A stretch of 64,000 nt of DNA from Phytophthora colocasiae (taxonomy: Eukaryota; Oomycota; Peronosporomycetes; Peronosporales; Peronosporaceae): positions 1,513,615 through 1,577,614 of the forward strand of contig JAGKQI010000079.1 in the NCBI GenBank assembly GCA_018806915.1, read 5' to 3'. Below the pieces are notes generated by a model that did not search any database, was not told where the DNA came from, and was given only the letters and a program-made list of their open reading frames with translations. Shown piece after piece: positions 45,401 to 60,400 of the stretch. Position 1 is the first letter of the stretch; each line of letters starts with the position of its first letter. Both the position numbers and the translations under genes were made by a program.

Positions 45401-48400
45401 CCGCTACCGCCAACTACAACGCACACAGTCTCGTCTCAAAGTTTGTCCTCCGGCCCCACGATCCGGCGCACCCATTTCTCTTGGTTCCAGCCGATCCCCG
45501 TGTATCGGCGGGGTCCGGGGTCCCTCAACCGGTTTTGCCCTCTGTCGGGGGTCCCTTTGCCCTGTATCGTGGGGTCCCCAACCCAAAGTTAACAGTTTTG
45601 GGCACCTCGATATCACTAGTTTGGTTTTGAACTCCTTCGCCAGACAGAAGAAGCTCAGGAGGGCCAAGTTGGTGCAAAATTCGCGCGAAAAAACAGCCAC
45701 TCGTAAGATATCGATGTCTACATGGTTCACTATGAGAATGGACATAGAAGGGCGTGTATACACGCAATAACCAATCAGCGATTAGATTGTAATACTGCAG
45801 CAACTACAGACCTGGCGGGCCTGAAATTTCGCAAGGGTGTCTGTTTGACCATACCGAATCCGACTACAAACCACAGACAGCCGTTTTATGTCAAGTTCGT
45901 AGCCAATCAGCGGATAGAAGCAGCCTGCAACAACATTACAGTGGCTACTAGTACACTCACGGATAGAAAGCACGACACGGAATACACGCAGCATACATGC
46001 TCGGTTTCGTGCTGCAAACAGGTGGTATACGTATATACATAGTCGGTGCACATCCTAGAAGCGGAAAAGTGTGTCGTTTGTTTCCTCCCACGTGCGTGTT
46101 CGCGTGCATTGTATACGCCATCTTTACATAGACGGGGCGGAATGGTTGTGCACATACATGACCCGCCACCGGTACCACTCGACGCGCCTTGATCCGTAGA
46201 TACGATTTGCGCCGCGACTTGCCCGCTACCGCCAACTACAACGCACACAGTCTCGTCTCAAAGTTTGTCCTCCGGCCCCACGATCCGGCGCAACCCTATA
46301 TATATGTTTCAGCCGATACACGTGTATCGGCGTGGTACGGGGTTCCCCCTAAACCGGTTTTGCCAATCTGTCGGGGGTCCCTTTGCCCTGTATCGTGGGT
46401 CCCCAACCCAAAGTTAACAGTTTTGGGCACCTCGATATCACTAGTTTGGTTTTGAACTCCTTCGCCAGACAGAAGAAGCTCAGGAGGGCCAAGTTGGTGC
46501 AAAATTCGCGCGAAAAAAACAGCCACTCGTAAGATATCGATGTCTACATGGTTCACTATGAGAATGGATATAGAAGGGCGTGTATACACGCAATAACCAA
46601 TCAGCGATTAGATTGTAATACTGCAGCAACTACAGACCTGGCGGGCCTGAAATTTCGCAAGGGTGTCTGTTTGACCATACCGAATCCGACTACAAACCAC
46701 AGACAGCCGTTTTATGTCAAGTTCGTAGCCAATCAGCGGATAGAAGCAGCCTGCAACAACATTACAGTGGCTACTAGTACACTCACGGATAGAAAGCACG
46801 ACACGGAATACACGCAGCATACATGCTCGGTTTCGTGCTGCAAACAGGTGGTATACGTATATACATAGTCGGTGCACATCCTAGAAGCGGAAAAGTGTGT
46901 CGTTTGTTTCCTCCCACGTGCGTGTTCGCGTGCATTGTATACGCCATCTTTACATAGACGGGGCGGAATGGTTGTGCACATACATGACCCGCCACCGGTA
47001 CCACTCGACGCGCCTTGATCCGTAGATACGATTTGCGCCGCGACTTGCCCGCTACCGCCAACTACAACGCACACAGTCTCGTCTCAAAGTTTGTCCTCCG
47101 GCCCCACGATCCGGCGCAACCCTATATATGTTTCAGCCGATACACGTGTATCGGCGGGGTCCGGGGTCCCTCAACCGGTTTTGCCCTCTGTCGGGGGTCC
47201 CTTTGCCCTGTATCGTGGGGTCCCCAACCCAAAGTTAACAGTTTTGGGCACCTCGATATCACTAGTTTGGGTTTTGAACTCCTTCGCCAGACAGAAGAAG
47301 CTCAGGAGGGCCAAGTTGGTGCAAAATTCGCGCGAAAAAACAGCCACTCGTAAGATATCGATGTCTACATGGTTCACTATGAGAATGGATATAGAAGGGC
47401 GTGTATACACGCAATAACCAATCAGCGATTAGATTGTAATACTGCAGCAACTACAGACCTGGCGGGCCTGAAATTTCGCAAGGGTGTCTGTTTGACCATA
47501 CCGAATCCGACTACAAACCACAGACAGCCGTTTTATGTCAAGTTCGTAGCCAATCAGCGGATAGAAGCAGCCTGCAACAACATTACAGTGGCTACTAGTA
47601 CACTCACGGATAGAAAGCACGACACGGAATACACGCAGCATACATGCTCGGTTTCGTGCTGCAAACAGGTGGTATACGTATATACATAGTCGGTGCACAT
47701 CCTAGAAGCGGAAAAAGTGTGTCGTTTGTTTCCTCCCACGTGCGTGTTCGCGTGCATTGTATACGCCATCTTTACATAGACGGGGCGGAATGGTTGTGCA
47801 CATACATGACCCGCCACCGGTACCACTCGACGCGCCTTGATCCGTAGATACGATTTGCGCCGCGACTTGCCCGCTACCGCCAACTACAACGCACACAGTC
47901 TCGTCTCAAAGTTTGTCCTCCGGCCCCACGATCCGGCGCAACCCTATATATATGTTTCAGCCGATACACGTGTATCGGCGGGGTCCGGGGGTCCCCTCAA
48001 CCGGTTTTGCCCTCTGTCGGGGGTCCCTTTGCCCTGTATCGTGGGGTCCCCAACCCAAAGTTAACAGTTTTGGGCACCTCGATATCACTAGTTTGGTTTT
48101 GAACTCCTTCGCCAGACAGAAGAAGCTCAGGAGGGCCAAGTTGGTGCAAAATTCGCGCGAAAAAACAGCCACTCGTAAGATATCGATGTCTACATGGTTC
48201 ACTATGAGAATGGATATAGAAGGGCGTGTATACACGCAATAACCAATCAGCGATTAGATTGTAATACTGCAGCAACTACAGACCTGGCGGGCCTGAAATT
48301 TCGCAAGGGTGTCTGTTTGACCATACCGAATCCGACTACAAACCACAGACAGCCGTTTTATGTCAAGTTCGTAGCCAATCAGCGGATAGAAGCAGCCTGC

Positions 48401-51400
48401 AACAACATTACAGTGGCTACTAGTACACTCACGGATAGAAAGCACGACACGGAATACACGCAGCATACATGCTCGGTTTCGTGCTGCAAACAGGTGGTAT
48501 ACGTATATACATAGTCGGTGCACATCCTAGAAGCGGAAAAGTGTGTCGTTTGTTTCCTCCCACGTGCGTGTTCGCGTGCATTGTATACGCCATCTTTACA
48601 TAGACGGGGCGGAATGGTTGTGCACATACATGACCCGCCACCGGTACCACTCGACGCGCCTTGATCCGTAGATACGATTTGCGCCGCGACTTGCCCGCTA
48701 CCGCCAACTACAACGCACACAGTCTCGTCTCAAAGTTTGTCCTCCGGCCCCACGATCCGGCGCAACCCTATATATATGTTTCAGCCGATACACGTGTATC
48801 GGCGGGGTCCGGGGTCCCCTCAACCGGTTTTGCCCTCTGTCGGGGGTCCCTTTGCCCTGTATCGTGGGGTCCCCAACCCAAAGTTAACAGTTTTGGGCAC
48901 CTCGATATCACTAGTTTGGGTTTTGAACTCCTTCGCCAGACAGAAGAAGCTCAGGAGGGCCAAGTTGGTGCACAATTCGCGCGAAAAAAACAGCCACTCG
49001 TAAGATGTCGATGTCTACATGGTTCACTATGAGAATGGACATAGAAGGGCGTGTATACACGCAATAACCAATCAGCGATTAGATTGTAATACTGCAGCAA
49101 CTACAGACCTGGCGGGCCTGAAATTTCGCAAGGGTGTCTGTTTGACCATACCGAATCCGACTACAAACCACAGACAGCCGTTTTATGTCAAGTTCGTAGC
49201 CAATCAGCGGATAGAAGCAGCCTGCAACAACATTACAGTGGCTACTAGTACACTCACGGATAGAAAGCACGACACGGAATACACGCAGCATACATGCTCG
49301 GTTTCGTGCTGCAAACAGGTGGTATACGTATATACATAGTCGGTGCACATCCTAGAAGCGGAAAAGTGTGTCGTTTGTTTCCTCCCACGTGCGTGTTCGC
49401 GTGCATTGTATACGCCATCTTTACATAGACGGGGCGGAATGGTTGTGCACATACATGACCCGCCACCGGTACCACTCGACGCGCCTTGATCCGTAGATAC
49501 GATTTGCGCCGCGACTTGCCCGCTACCGCCAACTACAACGCACACAGTCTCGTCTCAAAGTTTGTCCTCCGGCCCCACGATCCGGCGCAACCCTATATAT
49601 ATGTTTCAGCCGATACACGTGTATCGGCGGGGTCCGGGGTCCCCTCAACCGGTTTTGCCCTCTGTCGGGGGTCCCTTTGCCCTGTATCGTGGGGTCCCCA
49701 ACCCAAAGTTAACAGTTTTGGGCACCTCGATATCACTAGTTTGGGTTTTGAACTCCTTCGCCAGACAGAAGAAGCTCAGGAGGGCCAAGTTGGTGCAAAA
49801 TTCGCGCGAAAAAACAGCAACTCGTAAGATATCGATGTCTACATGGTTCACTATGAGAATGGATATAGAAGGGCGTGTATACACGCAATAACCAATCAGC
49901 GATTAGATTGTAATACTGCAGCAACTACAGACCTGGCGGGCCTGAAATTTCGCAAGGGTGTCTGTTTGACCATACCGAATCCGACTACAAACCACAGACA
50001 GCCGTTTTATGTCAAGTTCGTAGCCAATCAGCGGATAGAAGCAGCCTGCAACAACATTACAGTGGCTACTAGTACACTCACGGATAGAAAGCACGACACG
50101 GAATACACGCAGCATACATGCTCGGTTTCGTGCTGCAAACAGGTGGTATACGTATATACATAGTCGGTGCACATCCTAGAAGCGGAAAAGTGTGTCGTTT
50201 GTTTCTCCCACGTGCGTGTTCGCGTGCATTGTATACGCCATCTTTACATAGACGGGGCGGAATGGTTGTGCACATACATGACCCGCCACCGGTACCACTC
50301 GACGCGCCTTGATCCGTAGATACGATTTGCGCCGCGACTTGCCCGCTACCGCCAACTACAACGCACACAGTCTCGTCTCAAAGTTTGTCCTCCGGCCCCA
50401 CGATCCGGCGCAACCCTATATATGTTTCAGCCGATACACGTGTATCGGCGGGGTCCGGGGTCCCTCAACCGGTTTTGCCTCTCTGTCGGGGGTCCCTTTG
50501 CCCTGTATCGTGGGGTCCCCAACCCAAAGTTAACAGTTTTGGGCACCTCGATATCACTAGTTTGGTTTTGAACTCCTTCGCCAGACAGAAGAAGCTCAGG
50601 AGGGCCAAGTTGGTGCAAAATTCGCGCGAAAAAACAGCCACTCGTAAGATATCGATGTCTACATGGTTCACTATGAGAATGGACATAGAAGGGCGTGTAT
50701 ACACGCAATAACCAATCAGCGATTAGATTGTAATACTGCAGCAACTACAGACCTGGCGGGCCTGAAATTTCGCAAGGGTGTCTGTTTGACCATACCGAAT
50801 CCGACTACAAACCACAGACAGCCGTTTTATGTCAAGTTCGTAGCCAATCAGCGGATAGAAGCAGCCTGCAACAACATTACAGTGGCTACTAGTACACTCA
50901 CGGATAGAAAGCACGACACGGAATACACGCAGCATACATGCTCGGTTTCGTGCTGCAAACAGGTGGTATACGTATATACATAGTCGGTGCACATCCTAGA
51001 AGCGGAAAAGTGTGTCGTTTGTTTCCTCCCACGTGCGTGTTCGCGTGCATTGTATACGCCATCTTTACATAGACGGGGCGGAATGGTTGTGCACATACAT
51101 GACCCGCCACCGGTACCACTCGACGCGCCTTGATCCGTAGATACGATTTGCGCCGCGACTTGCCCGCTACCGCCAACTACAACGCACACAGTCTCGTCTC
51201 AAAGTTTGTCCTCCGGCCCCACGATCCGGCGCAACCCTATATATATGTTTCAGCCGATACACGTGTATCGGCGGGGTCCGGGGGTCCCCTCAACCGGTTT
51301 TGCCCTCTGTCGGGGGTCCCTTTGCCCTGTATCGTGGGGTCCCCAACCCAAAGTTAACAGTTTTGGGCACCTCGATATCACTAGTTTGGTTTTGAACTCC

Positions 51401-54400
51401 TTCGCCAGACAGAAGAAGCTCAGGAGGGCCAAGTTGGTGCAAAATTCGCGCGAAAAAACAGCCACTCGTAAGATATCGATGTCTACATGGTTCACTATGA
51501 GAATGGATATAGAAGGGCGTGTATACACGCAATAACCAATCAGCGATTAGATTGTAATACTGCAGCAACTACAGACCTGGCGGGCCTGAAATTTCGCAAG
51601 GGTGTCTGTTTGACCATACCGAATCCGACTACAAACCACAGACAGCCGTTTTATGTCAAGTTCGTAGCCAATCAGCGGATAGAAGCAGCCTGCAACAACA
51701 TTACAGTGGCTACTAGTACACTCACGGATAGAAAGCACGACACGGAATACACGCAGCATACATGCTCGGTTTCGTGCTGCAAACAGGTGGTATACGTATA
51801 TACATAGTCGGTGCACATCCTAGAAGCGGAAAAGTGTGTCGTTTGTTTCCTCCCACGTGCGTGTTCGCGTGCATTGTATACGCCATCTTTACATAGACGG
51901 GGCGGAATGGTTGTGCACATACATGACCCGCCACCGGTACCACTCGACGCGCCTTGATCCGTAGATACGATTTGCGCCGCGACTTGCCCGCTACCGCCAA
52001 CTACAACGCACACAGTCTCGTCTCAAAGTTTGTCCTCCGGCCCCACGATCCGGCGCAACCCTATATATATGTTTCAGCCGATACACGTGTATCGGCGGGG
52101 TCCGGGGGTCCCCTCAACCGGTTTTGCCCTCTGTCGGGGGTCCCTTTGCCCTGTATCGTGGGGTCCCCAACCCAAAGTTAACAGTTTTGGGCACCTCGAT
52201 ATCACTAGTTTGGGTTTTGAACTCCTTCGCCAGACAGAAGAAGCTCAGGAGGGCCAAGTTGGTGCAAAATTCGCGCGAAAAAACAGCCACTCGTAAGATA
52301 TCGATGTCTACATGGTTCACTATGAGAATGGACATAGAAGGGCGTGTATACACGCAATAACCAATCAGCGATTAGATTGTAATACTGCAGCAACTACAGA
52401 CCTGGCGGGCCTGAAATTTCGCAAGGGTGTCTGTTTGACCATACCGAATCCGACTACAAACCACAGACAGCCGTTTTATGTCAAGTTCGTAGCCAATCAG
52501 CGGATAGAAGCAGCCTGCAACAACATTACAGTGGCTACTAGTACACTCACGGATAGAAAGCACGACACGGAATACACGCAGCATACATGCTCGGTTTCGT
52601 GCTGCAAACAGGTGGTATACGTATATACATAGTCGGTGCACATCCTAGAAGCGGAAAAGTGTGTCGTTTGTTTCCTCCCACGTGCGTGTTCGCGTGCATT
52701 GTATACGCCATCTTTACATAGACGGGGCGGAATGGTTGTGCACATACATGACCCGCCACCGGTACCACTCGACGCGCCTTGATCCGTAGATACGATTTGC
52801 GCCGCGACTTGCCCGCTACCGCCAACTACAACGCACACAGTCTCGTCTCAAAGTTTGTCCTCCGGCCCCACGATCCGGCGCAACCCTATATATATGTTTC
52901 AGCCGATACACGTGTATCGGCGGGGTCCGGGGGTCCCTCAACCGGTTTTGCCCTCTGTCGGGGGTCCCTTTGCCCTGTATCGTGGGGTCCCCAACCCAAA
53001 GTTAACAGTTTTGGGCACCTCGATATCACTAGTTTGGTTTTGAACTCCTTCGCCAGACAGAAGAAGCTCAGGAGGGCCAAGTTGGTGCAAAATTCGCGCG
53101 AAAAAACAGCCACTCGTAAGATATCGATGTCTACATGGTTCACTATGAGAATGGATATAGAAGGGCGTGTATACACGCAATAACCAATCAGCGATTAGAT
53201 TGTAATACTGCAGCAACTACAGACCTGGCGGGCCTGAAATTTCGCAAGGGTGTCTGTTTGACCATACCGAATCCGACTACAAACCACAGACAGCCGTTTT
53301 ATGTCAAGTTCGTAGCCAATCAGCGGATAGAAGCAGCCTGCAACAACATTACAGTGGCTACTAGTACACTCACGGATAGAAAGCACGACACGGAATACAC
53401 GCAGCATACATGCTCGGTTTCGTGCTGCAAACAGGTGGTATACGTATATACATAGTCGGTGCACATCCTAGAAGCGGAAAAGTGTGTCGTTTGTTTCCTC
53501 CCACGTGCGTGTTCGCGTGCATTGTATACGCCATCTTTACATAGACGGGGCGGAATGGTTGTGCACATACATGACCCGCCACCGGTACCACTCGACGCGC
53601 CTTGATCCGTAGATACGATTTGCGCCGCGACTTGCCCGCTACCGCCAACTACAACGCACACAGTCTCGTCTCAAAGTTTGTCCTCCGGCCCCACGATCCG
53701 GCGCAACCCTATATATATGTTTCAGCCGATACACGTGTATCGGCGGGGTCCGGGGGTCCCCTCAACCGGTTTTGCCCTCTGTCGGGGGTCCCTTTGCCCT
53801 GTATCGTGGGGTCCCCAACCCAAAGTTAACAGTTTTGGGCACCTCGATATCACTAGTTTGGTTTTGAACTCCTTCGCCAGACAGAAGAAGCTCAGGAGGG
53901 CCAAGTTGGTGCAAAATTCGCGCGAAAAAACAGCCACTCGTAAGATGTCGATGTCTACATGGTTCACTATGAGAATGGATATAGAAGGGCGTGTATACAC
54001 GCAATAACCAATCAGCGATTAGATTGTAATACTGCAGCAACTACAGACCTGGCGGGCCTGAAATTTCGCAAGGGTGTCTGTTTGACCATACCGAATCCGA
54101 CTACAAACCACAGACAGCCGTTTTATGTCAAGTTCGTAGCCAATCAGCGGATAGAAGCAGCCTGCAACAACATTACAGTGGCTACTAGTACACTCACGGA
54201 TAGAAAGCACGACACGGAATACACGCAGCATACATGCTCGGTTTCGTGCTGCAAACAGGTGGTATACGTATATACATAGTCGGTGCACATCCTAGAAGCG
54301 GAAAAGTGTGTCGTTTGTTTCCTCCCACGTGCGTGTTCGCGTGCATTGTATACGCCATCTTTACATAGACGGGGCGGAATGGTTGTGCACATACATGACC

Positions 54401-57400
54401 CGCCACCGGTACCACTCGACGCGCCTTGATCCGTAGATACGATTTGCGCCGCGACTTGCCCGCTACCGCCAACTACAACGCACACAGTCTCGTCTCAAAG
54501 TTTGTCCTCCGGCCCCACGATCCGGCGCAACCCTATATATGTTTCAGCCGATACACGTGTATCGGCGGGGTCCGGGGTCCCCTCAACCGGTTTTGCCCTC
54601 TGTCGGGGGTCCCTTTGCCCTGTATCGTGGGGTCCCCAACCCAAAGTTAACAGTTTTGGGCACCTCGATATCACTAGTTTGGTTTTGAACTCCTTCGCCA
54701 GACAGAAGAAGCTCAGGAGGGCCAAGTTGGTGCAAAATTCGCGCGAAAAAACAGCCACTCGTAAGATGTCGATGTCTACATGGTTCACTATGAGAATGGA
54801 CATAGAAGGGCGTGTATACACGCAATAACCAATCAGCGATTAGATTGTAATACTGCAGCAACTACAGACCTGGCGGGCCTGAAATTTCGCAAGGGTGTCT
54901 GTTTGACCATACCGAATCCGACTACAAACCACAGACAGCCGTTTTATGTCAAGTTCGTAGCCAATCAGCGGATAGAAGCAGCCTGCAACAACATTACAGT
55001 GGCTACTAGTACACTCACGGATAGAAAGCACGACACGGAATACACGCAGCATACATGCTCGGTTTCGTGCTGCAAACAGGTGGTATACGTATATACATAG
55101 TCGGTGCACATCCTAGAAGCGGAAAAGTGTGTCGTTTGTTTCCTCCCACGTGCGTGTTCGCGTGCATTGTATACGCCATCTTTACATAGACGGGGCGGAA
55201 TGGTTGTGCACATACATGACCCGCCACCGGTACCACTCGACGCGCCTTGATCCGTAGATACGATTTGCGCCGCGACTTGCCCGCTACCGCCAACTACAAC
55301 GCACACAGTCTCGTCTCAAAGTTTGTCCTCCGGCCCCACGATCCGGCGCAACCCTATATATATGTTTCAGCCGATACACGTGTATCGGCGGGGTCCGGGG
55401 GTCCCCTCAACCGGTTTTGCCCCTCTGTCGGGGGTCCCTTTGCCCTGTATCGTGGGGTCCCCAACCCAAAGTTAACAGTTTTGGGCACCTCGATATCACT
55501 AGTTTGGGTTTTGAACTCCTTCGCCAGACAGAAGAAGCTCAGGAGGGCCAAGTTGGTGCAAAATTCGCGCGAAAAAACAGCCACTCGTAAGATATCGATG
55601 TCTACATGGTTCACTATGAGAATGGATATAGAAGGGCGTGTATACACGCAATAACCAATCAGCGATTAGATTGTAATACTGCAGCAACTACAGACCTGGC
55701 GGGCCTGAAATTTCGCAAGGGTGTCTGTTTGACCATACCGAATCCGACTACAAACCACAGACAGCCGTTTTATGTCAAGTTCGTAGCCAATCAGCGGATA
55801 GAAGCAGCCTGCAACAACATTACAGTGGCTACTAGTACACTCACGGATAGAAAGCACGACACGGAATACACGCAGCATACATGCTCGGTTTCGTGCTGCA
55901 AACAGGTGGTATACGTATATACATAGTCGGTGCACATCCTAGAAGCGGAAAAGTGTGTCGTTTGTTTCTCCCACGTGCGTGTTCGCGTGCATTGTATACG
56001 CCATCTTTACATAGACGGGGCGGAATGGTTGTGCACATACATGACCCGCCACCGGTACCACTCGACGCGCCTTGATCCGTAGATACGATTTGCGCCGCGA
56101 CTTGCCCGCTACCGCCAACTACAACGCACACAGTCTCGTCTCAAAGTTTGTCCTCCGGCCCCACGATCCGGCGCAACCCTATATATATGTTTCAGCCGAT
56201 ACACGTGTATCGGCGGGGTCCGGGGGTCCCTCAACCGGTTTTGCCCTCTGTCGGGGGTCCCTTTGCCCTGTATCGTGGGGTCCCCAACCCAAAGTTAACA
56301 GTTTTGGGCACCTCGATATCACTAGTTTGGTTTTGAACTCCTTCGCCAGACAGAAGAAGCTCAGGAGGGCCAAGTTGGTGCAAAATTCGCGCGAAAAAAC
56401 AGCCACTCGTAAGATATCGATGTCTACATGGTTCACTATGAGAATGGATATAGAAGGGCGTGTATACACGCAATAACCAATCAGCGATTAGATTGTAATA
56501 CTGCAGCAACTACAGACCTGGCGGGCCTGAAATTTCGCAAGGGTGTCTGTTTGACCATACCGAATCCGACTACAAACCACAGACAGCCGTTTTATGTCAA
56601 GTTCGTAGCCAATCAGCGGATAGAAGCAGCCTGCAACAACATTACAGTGGCTACTAGTACACTCACGGATAGAAAGCACGACACGGAATACACGCAGCAT
56701 ACATGCTCGGTTTCGTGCTGCAAACAGGTGGTATACGTATATACATAGTCGGTGCACATCCTAGAAGCGGAAAAGTGTGTCGTTTGTTTCCTCCCACGTG
56801 CGTGTTCGCGTGCATTGTATACGCCATCTTTACATAGACGGGGCGGAATGGTTGTGCACATACATGACCCGCCACCGGTACCACTCGACGCGCCTTGATC
56901 CGTAGATACGATTTGCGCCGCGACTTGCCCGCTACCGCCAACTACAACGCACACAGTCTCGTCTCAAAGTTTGTCCTCCGGCCCCACGATCCGGCGCAAC
57001 CCTATATATATGTTTCAGCCGATACACGTGTATCGGCGGGGTCCGGGGGTCCCCTCAACCGGTTTTGCCCTCTGTCGGGGGTCCCTTTGCCCTGTATCGT
57101 GGGGTCCCCAACCCAAAGTTAACAGTTTTGGGCACCTCGATATCACTAGTTTGGTTTTGAACTCCTTCGCCAGACAGAAGAAGCTCAGGAGGGCCAAGTT
57201 GGTGCAAAATTCGCGCGAAAAAACAGCCACTCGTAAGATATCGATGTCTACATGGTTCACAATTAGAATGGAAATAGAAGGGCGTGTATACACGCAATAA
57301 CCAATCAGCGATTAGATTGTAATACTGCAGCAACTACAGACCTGGCGGGCCTGAAATTTCGCAAGGGTGTCTGTTTGACCATACCGAATCCGACTACAAA

Positions 57401-60400
57401 CCACAGACAGCCGTTTTATGTCAAGTTCGTAGCCAATCAGCGGATAGAAGCAGCCTGCAACAACATTACAGTGGCTACTAGTACACTCACGGATAGAAAG
57501 CACGACACGGAATACACGCAGCATACATGCTCGGTTTCGTGCTGCAAACAGGTGGTATACGTATATACATAGTCGGTGCACATCCTAGAAGCGGAAAAGT
57601 GTGTCGTTTGTTTCCTCCCACGTGCGTGTTCGCGTGCATTGTATACGCCATCTTTACATAGACGGGGCGGAATGGTTGTGCACATACATGACCCGCCACC
57701 GGTACCACTCGACGCGCCTTGATCCGTAGATACGATTTGCGCCGCGACTTGCCCGCTACCGCCAACTACAACGCACACAGTCTCGTCTCAAAGTTTGTCC
57801 TCCGGCCCCACGATCCGGCGCAACCCTATATATATGTTTCAGCCGATACACGTGTATCGGCGGGGTCCGGGGGTCCCCTCAACCGGTTTTGCCCTCTGTC
57901 GGGGGTCCCTTTGCCCTGTATCGTGGGGTCCCCAACCCAAAGTTAACAGTTTTGGGCACCTCGATATCACTAGTTTGGTTTTGAACTCCTTCGCCAGACA
58001 GAAGAAGCTCAGGAGGGCCAAGTTGGTGCAAAATTCGCGCGAAAAAACAGCCACTCGTAAGATATCGATGTCTACATGGTTCACTATGAGAATGGATATA
58101 GAAGGGCGTGTATACACGCAATAACCAATCAGCGATTAGATTGTAATACTGCAGCAACTACAGACCTGGCGGGCCTGAAATTTCGCAAGGGTGTCTGTTT
58201 GACCATACCGAATCCGACTACAAACCACAGACAGCCGTTTTATGTCAAGTTCGTAGCCAATCAGCGGATAGAAGCAGCCTGCAACAACATTACAGTGGCT
58301 ACTAGTACACTCACGGATAGAAAGCACGACACGGAATACACGCAGCATACATGCTCGGTTTCGTGCTGCAAACAGGTGGTATACGTATATACATAGTCGG
58401 TGCACATCCTAGAAGCGGAAAAGTGTGTCGTTTGTTTCCTCCCACGTGCGTGTTCGCGTGCATTGTATACGCCATCTTTACATAGACGGGGCGGAATGGT
58501 TGTGCACATACATGACCCGCCACCGGTACCACTCGACGCGCCTTGATCCGTAGATACGATTTGCGCCGCGACTTGCCCGCTACCGCCAACTACAACGCAC
58601 ACAGTCTCGTCTCAAAGTTTGTCCTCCGGCCCCACGATCCGGCGCAACCCTATATATATGTTTCAGCCGATACACGTGTATCGGCGGGGTCCGGGGGTCC
58701 CCTCAACCGGTTTTGCCCTCTGTCGGGGGTCCCTTTGCCCTGTATCGTGGGGTCCCCAACCCAAAGTTAACAGTTTTGGGCACCTCGATATCACTAGTTT
58801 GGGTTTTGAACTCCTTCGCCAGACAGAAGAAGCTCAGGAGGGCCAAGTTGGTGCAAAATTCGCGCGAAAAAACAGCCACTCGTAAGATATCGATGTCTAC
58901 ATGGTTCACTATGAGAATGGATATAGAAGGGCGTGTATACACGCAATAACCAATCAGCGATTAGATTGTAATACTGCAGCAACTACAGACCTGGCGGGCC
59001 TGAAATTTCGCAAGGGTGTCTGTTTGACCATACCGAATCCGACTACAAACCACAGACAGCCGTTTTATGTCAAGTTCGTAGCCAATCAGCGGATAGAAGC
59101 AGCCTGCAACAACATTACAGTGGCTACTAGTACACTCACGGATAGAAAGCACGACACGGAATACACGCAGCATACATGCTCGGTTTCGTGCTGCAAACAG
59201 GTGGTATACGTATATACATAGTCGGTGCACATCCTAGAAGCGGAAAAGTGTGTCGTTTGTTTCCTCCCACGTGCGTGTTCGCGTGCATTGTATACGCCAT
59301 CTTTACATAGACGGGGCGGAATGGTTGTGCACATACATGACCCGCCACCGGTACCACTCGACGCGCCTTGATCCGTAGATACGATTTGCGCCGCGACTTG
59401 CCCGCTACCGCCAACTACAACGCACACAGTCTCGTCTCAAAGTTTGTCCTCCGGCCCCACGATCCGGCGCAACCCTATATATATGTTTCAGCCGATACAC
59501 GTGTATCGGCGGGGTCCGGGGGTCCCCTCAACCGGTTTTGCCCTCTGTCGGGGGTCCCTTTGCCCTGTATCGTGGGGTCCCCAACCCAAAGTTAACAGTT
59601 TTGGGCACCTCGATATCACTAGTTTGGTTTTGAACTCCTTCGCCAGACAGAAGAAGCTCAGGAGGGCCAAGTTGGTGCAAAATTCGCGCGAAAAAAACAG
59701 CCACTCGTAAGATATCGATGTCTACATGGTTCACTATGAGAATGGATATAGAAGGGCGTGTATACACGCAATAACCAATCAGCGATTAGATTGTAATACT
59801 GCAGCAACTACAGACCTGGCGGGCCTGAAATTTCGCAAGGGTGTCTGTTTGACCATACCGAATCCGACTACAAACCACAGACAGCCGTTTTATGTCAAGT
59901 TCGTAGCCAATCAGCGGATAGAAGCAGCCTGCAACAACATTACAGTGGCTACTAGTACACTCACGGATAGAAAGCACGACACGGAATACACGCAGCATAC
60001 ATGCTCGGTTTCGTGCTGCAAACAGGTGGTATACGTATATACATAGTCGGTGCACATCCTAGAAGCGGAAAAGTGTGTCGTTTGTTTCCTCCCACGTGCG
60101 TGTTCGCGTGCATTGTATACGCCATCTTTACATAGACGGGGCGGAATGGTTGTGCACATACATGACCCGCCACCGGTACCACTCGACGCGCCTTGATCCG
60201 TAGATACGATTTGCGCCGCGACTTGCCCGCTACCGCCAACTACAACGCACACAGTCTCGTCTCAAAGTTTGTCCTCCGGCCCCACGATCCGGCGCAACCC
60301 TATATATATGTTTCAGCCGATACACGTGTATCGGCGGGGTCCGGGGGTCCCACTCAACCGGTTTTGCCCTCTGTCGGGGGTCCCTTTGCCCTGTATCGTG

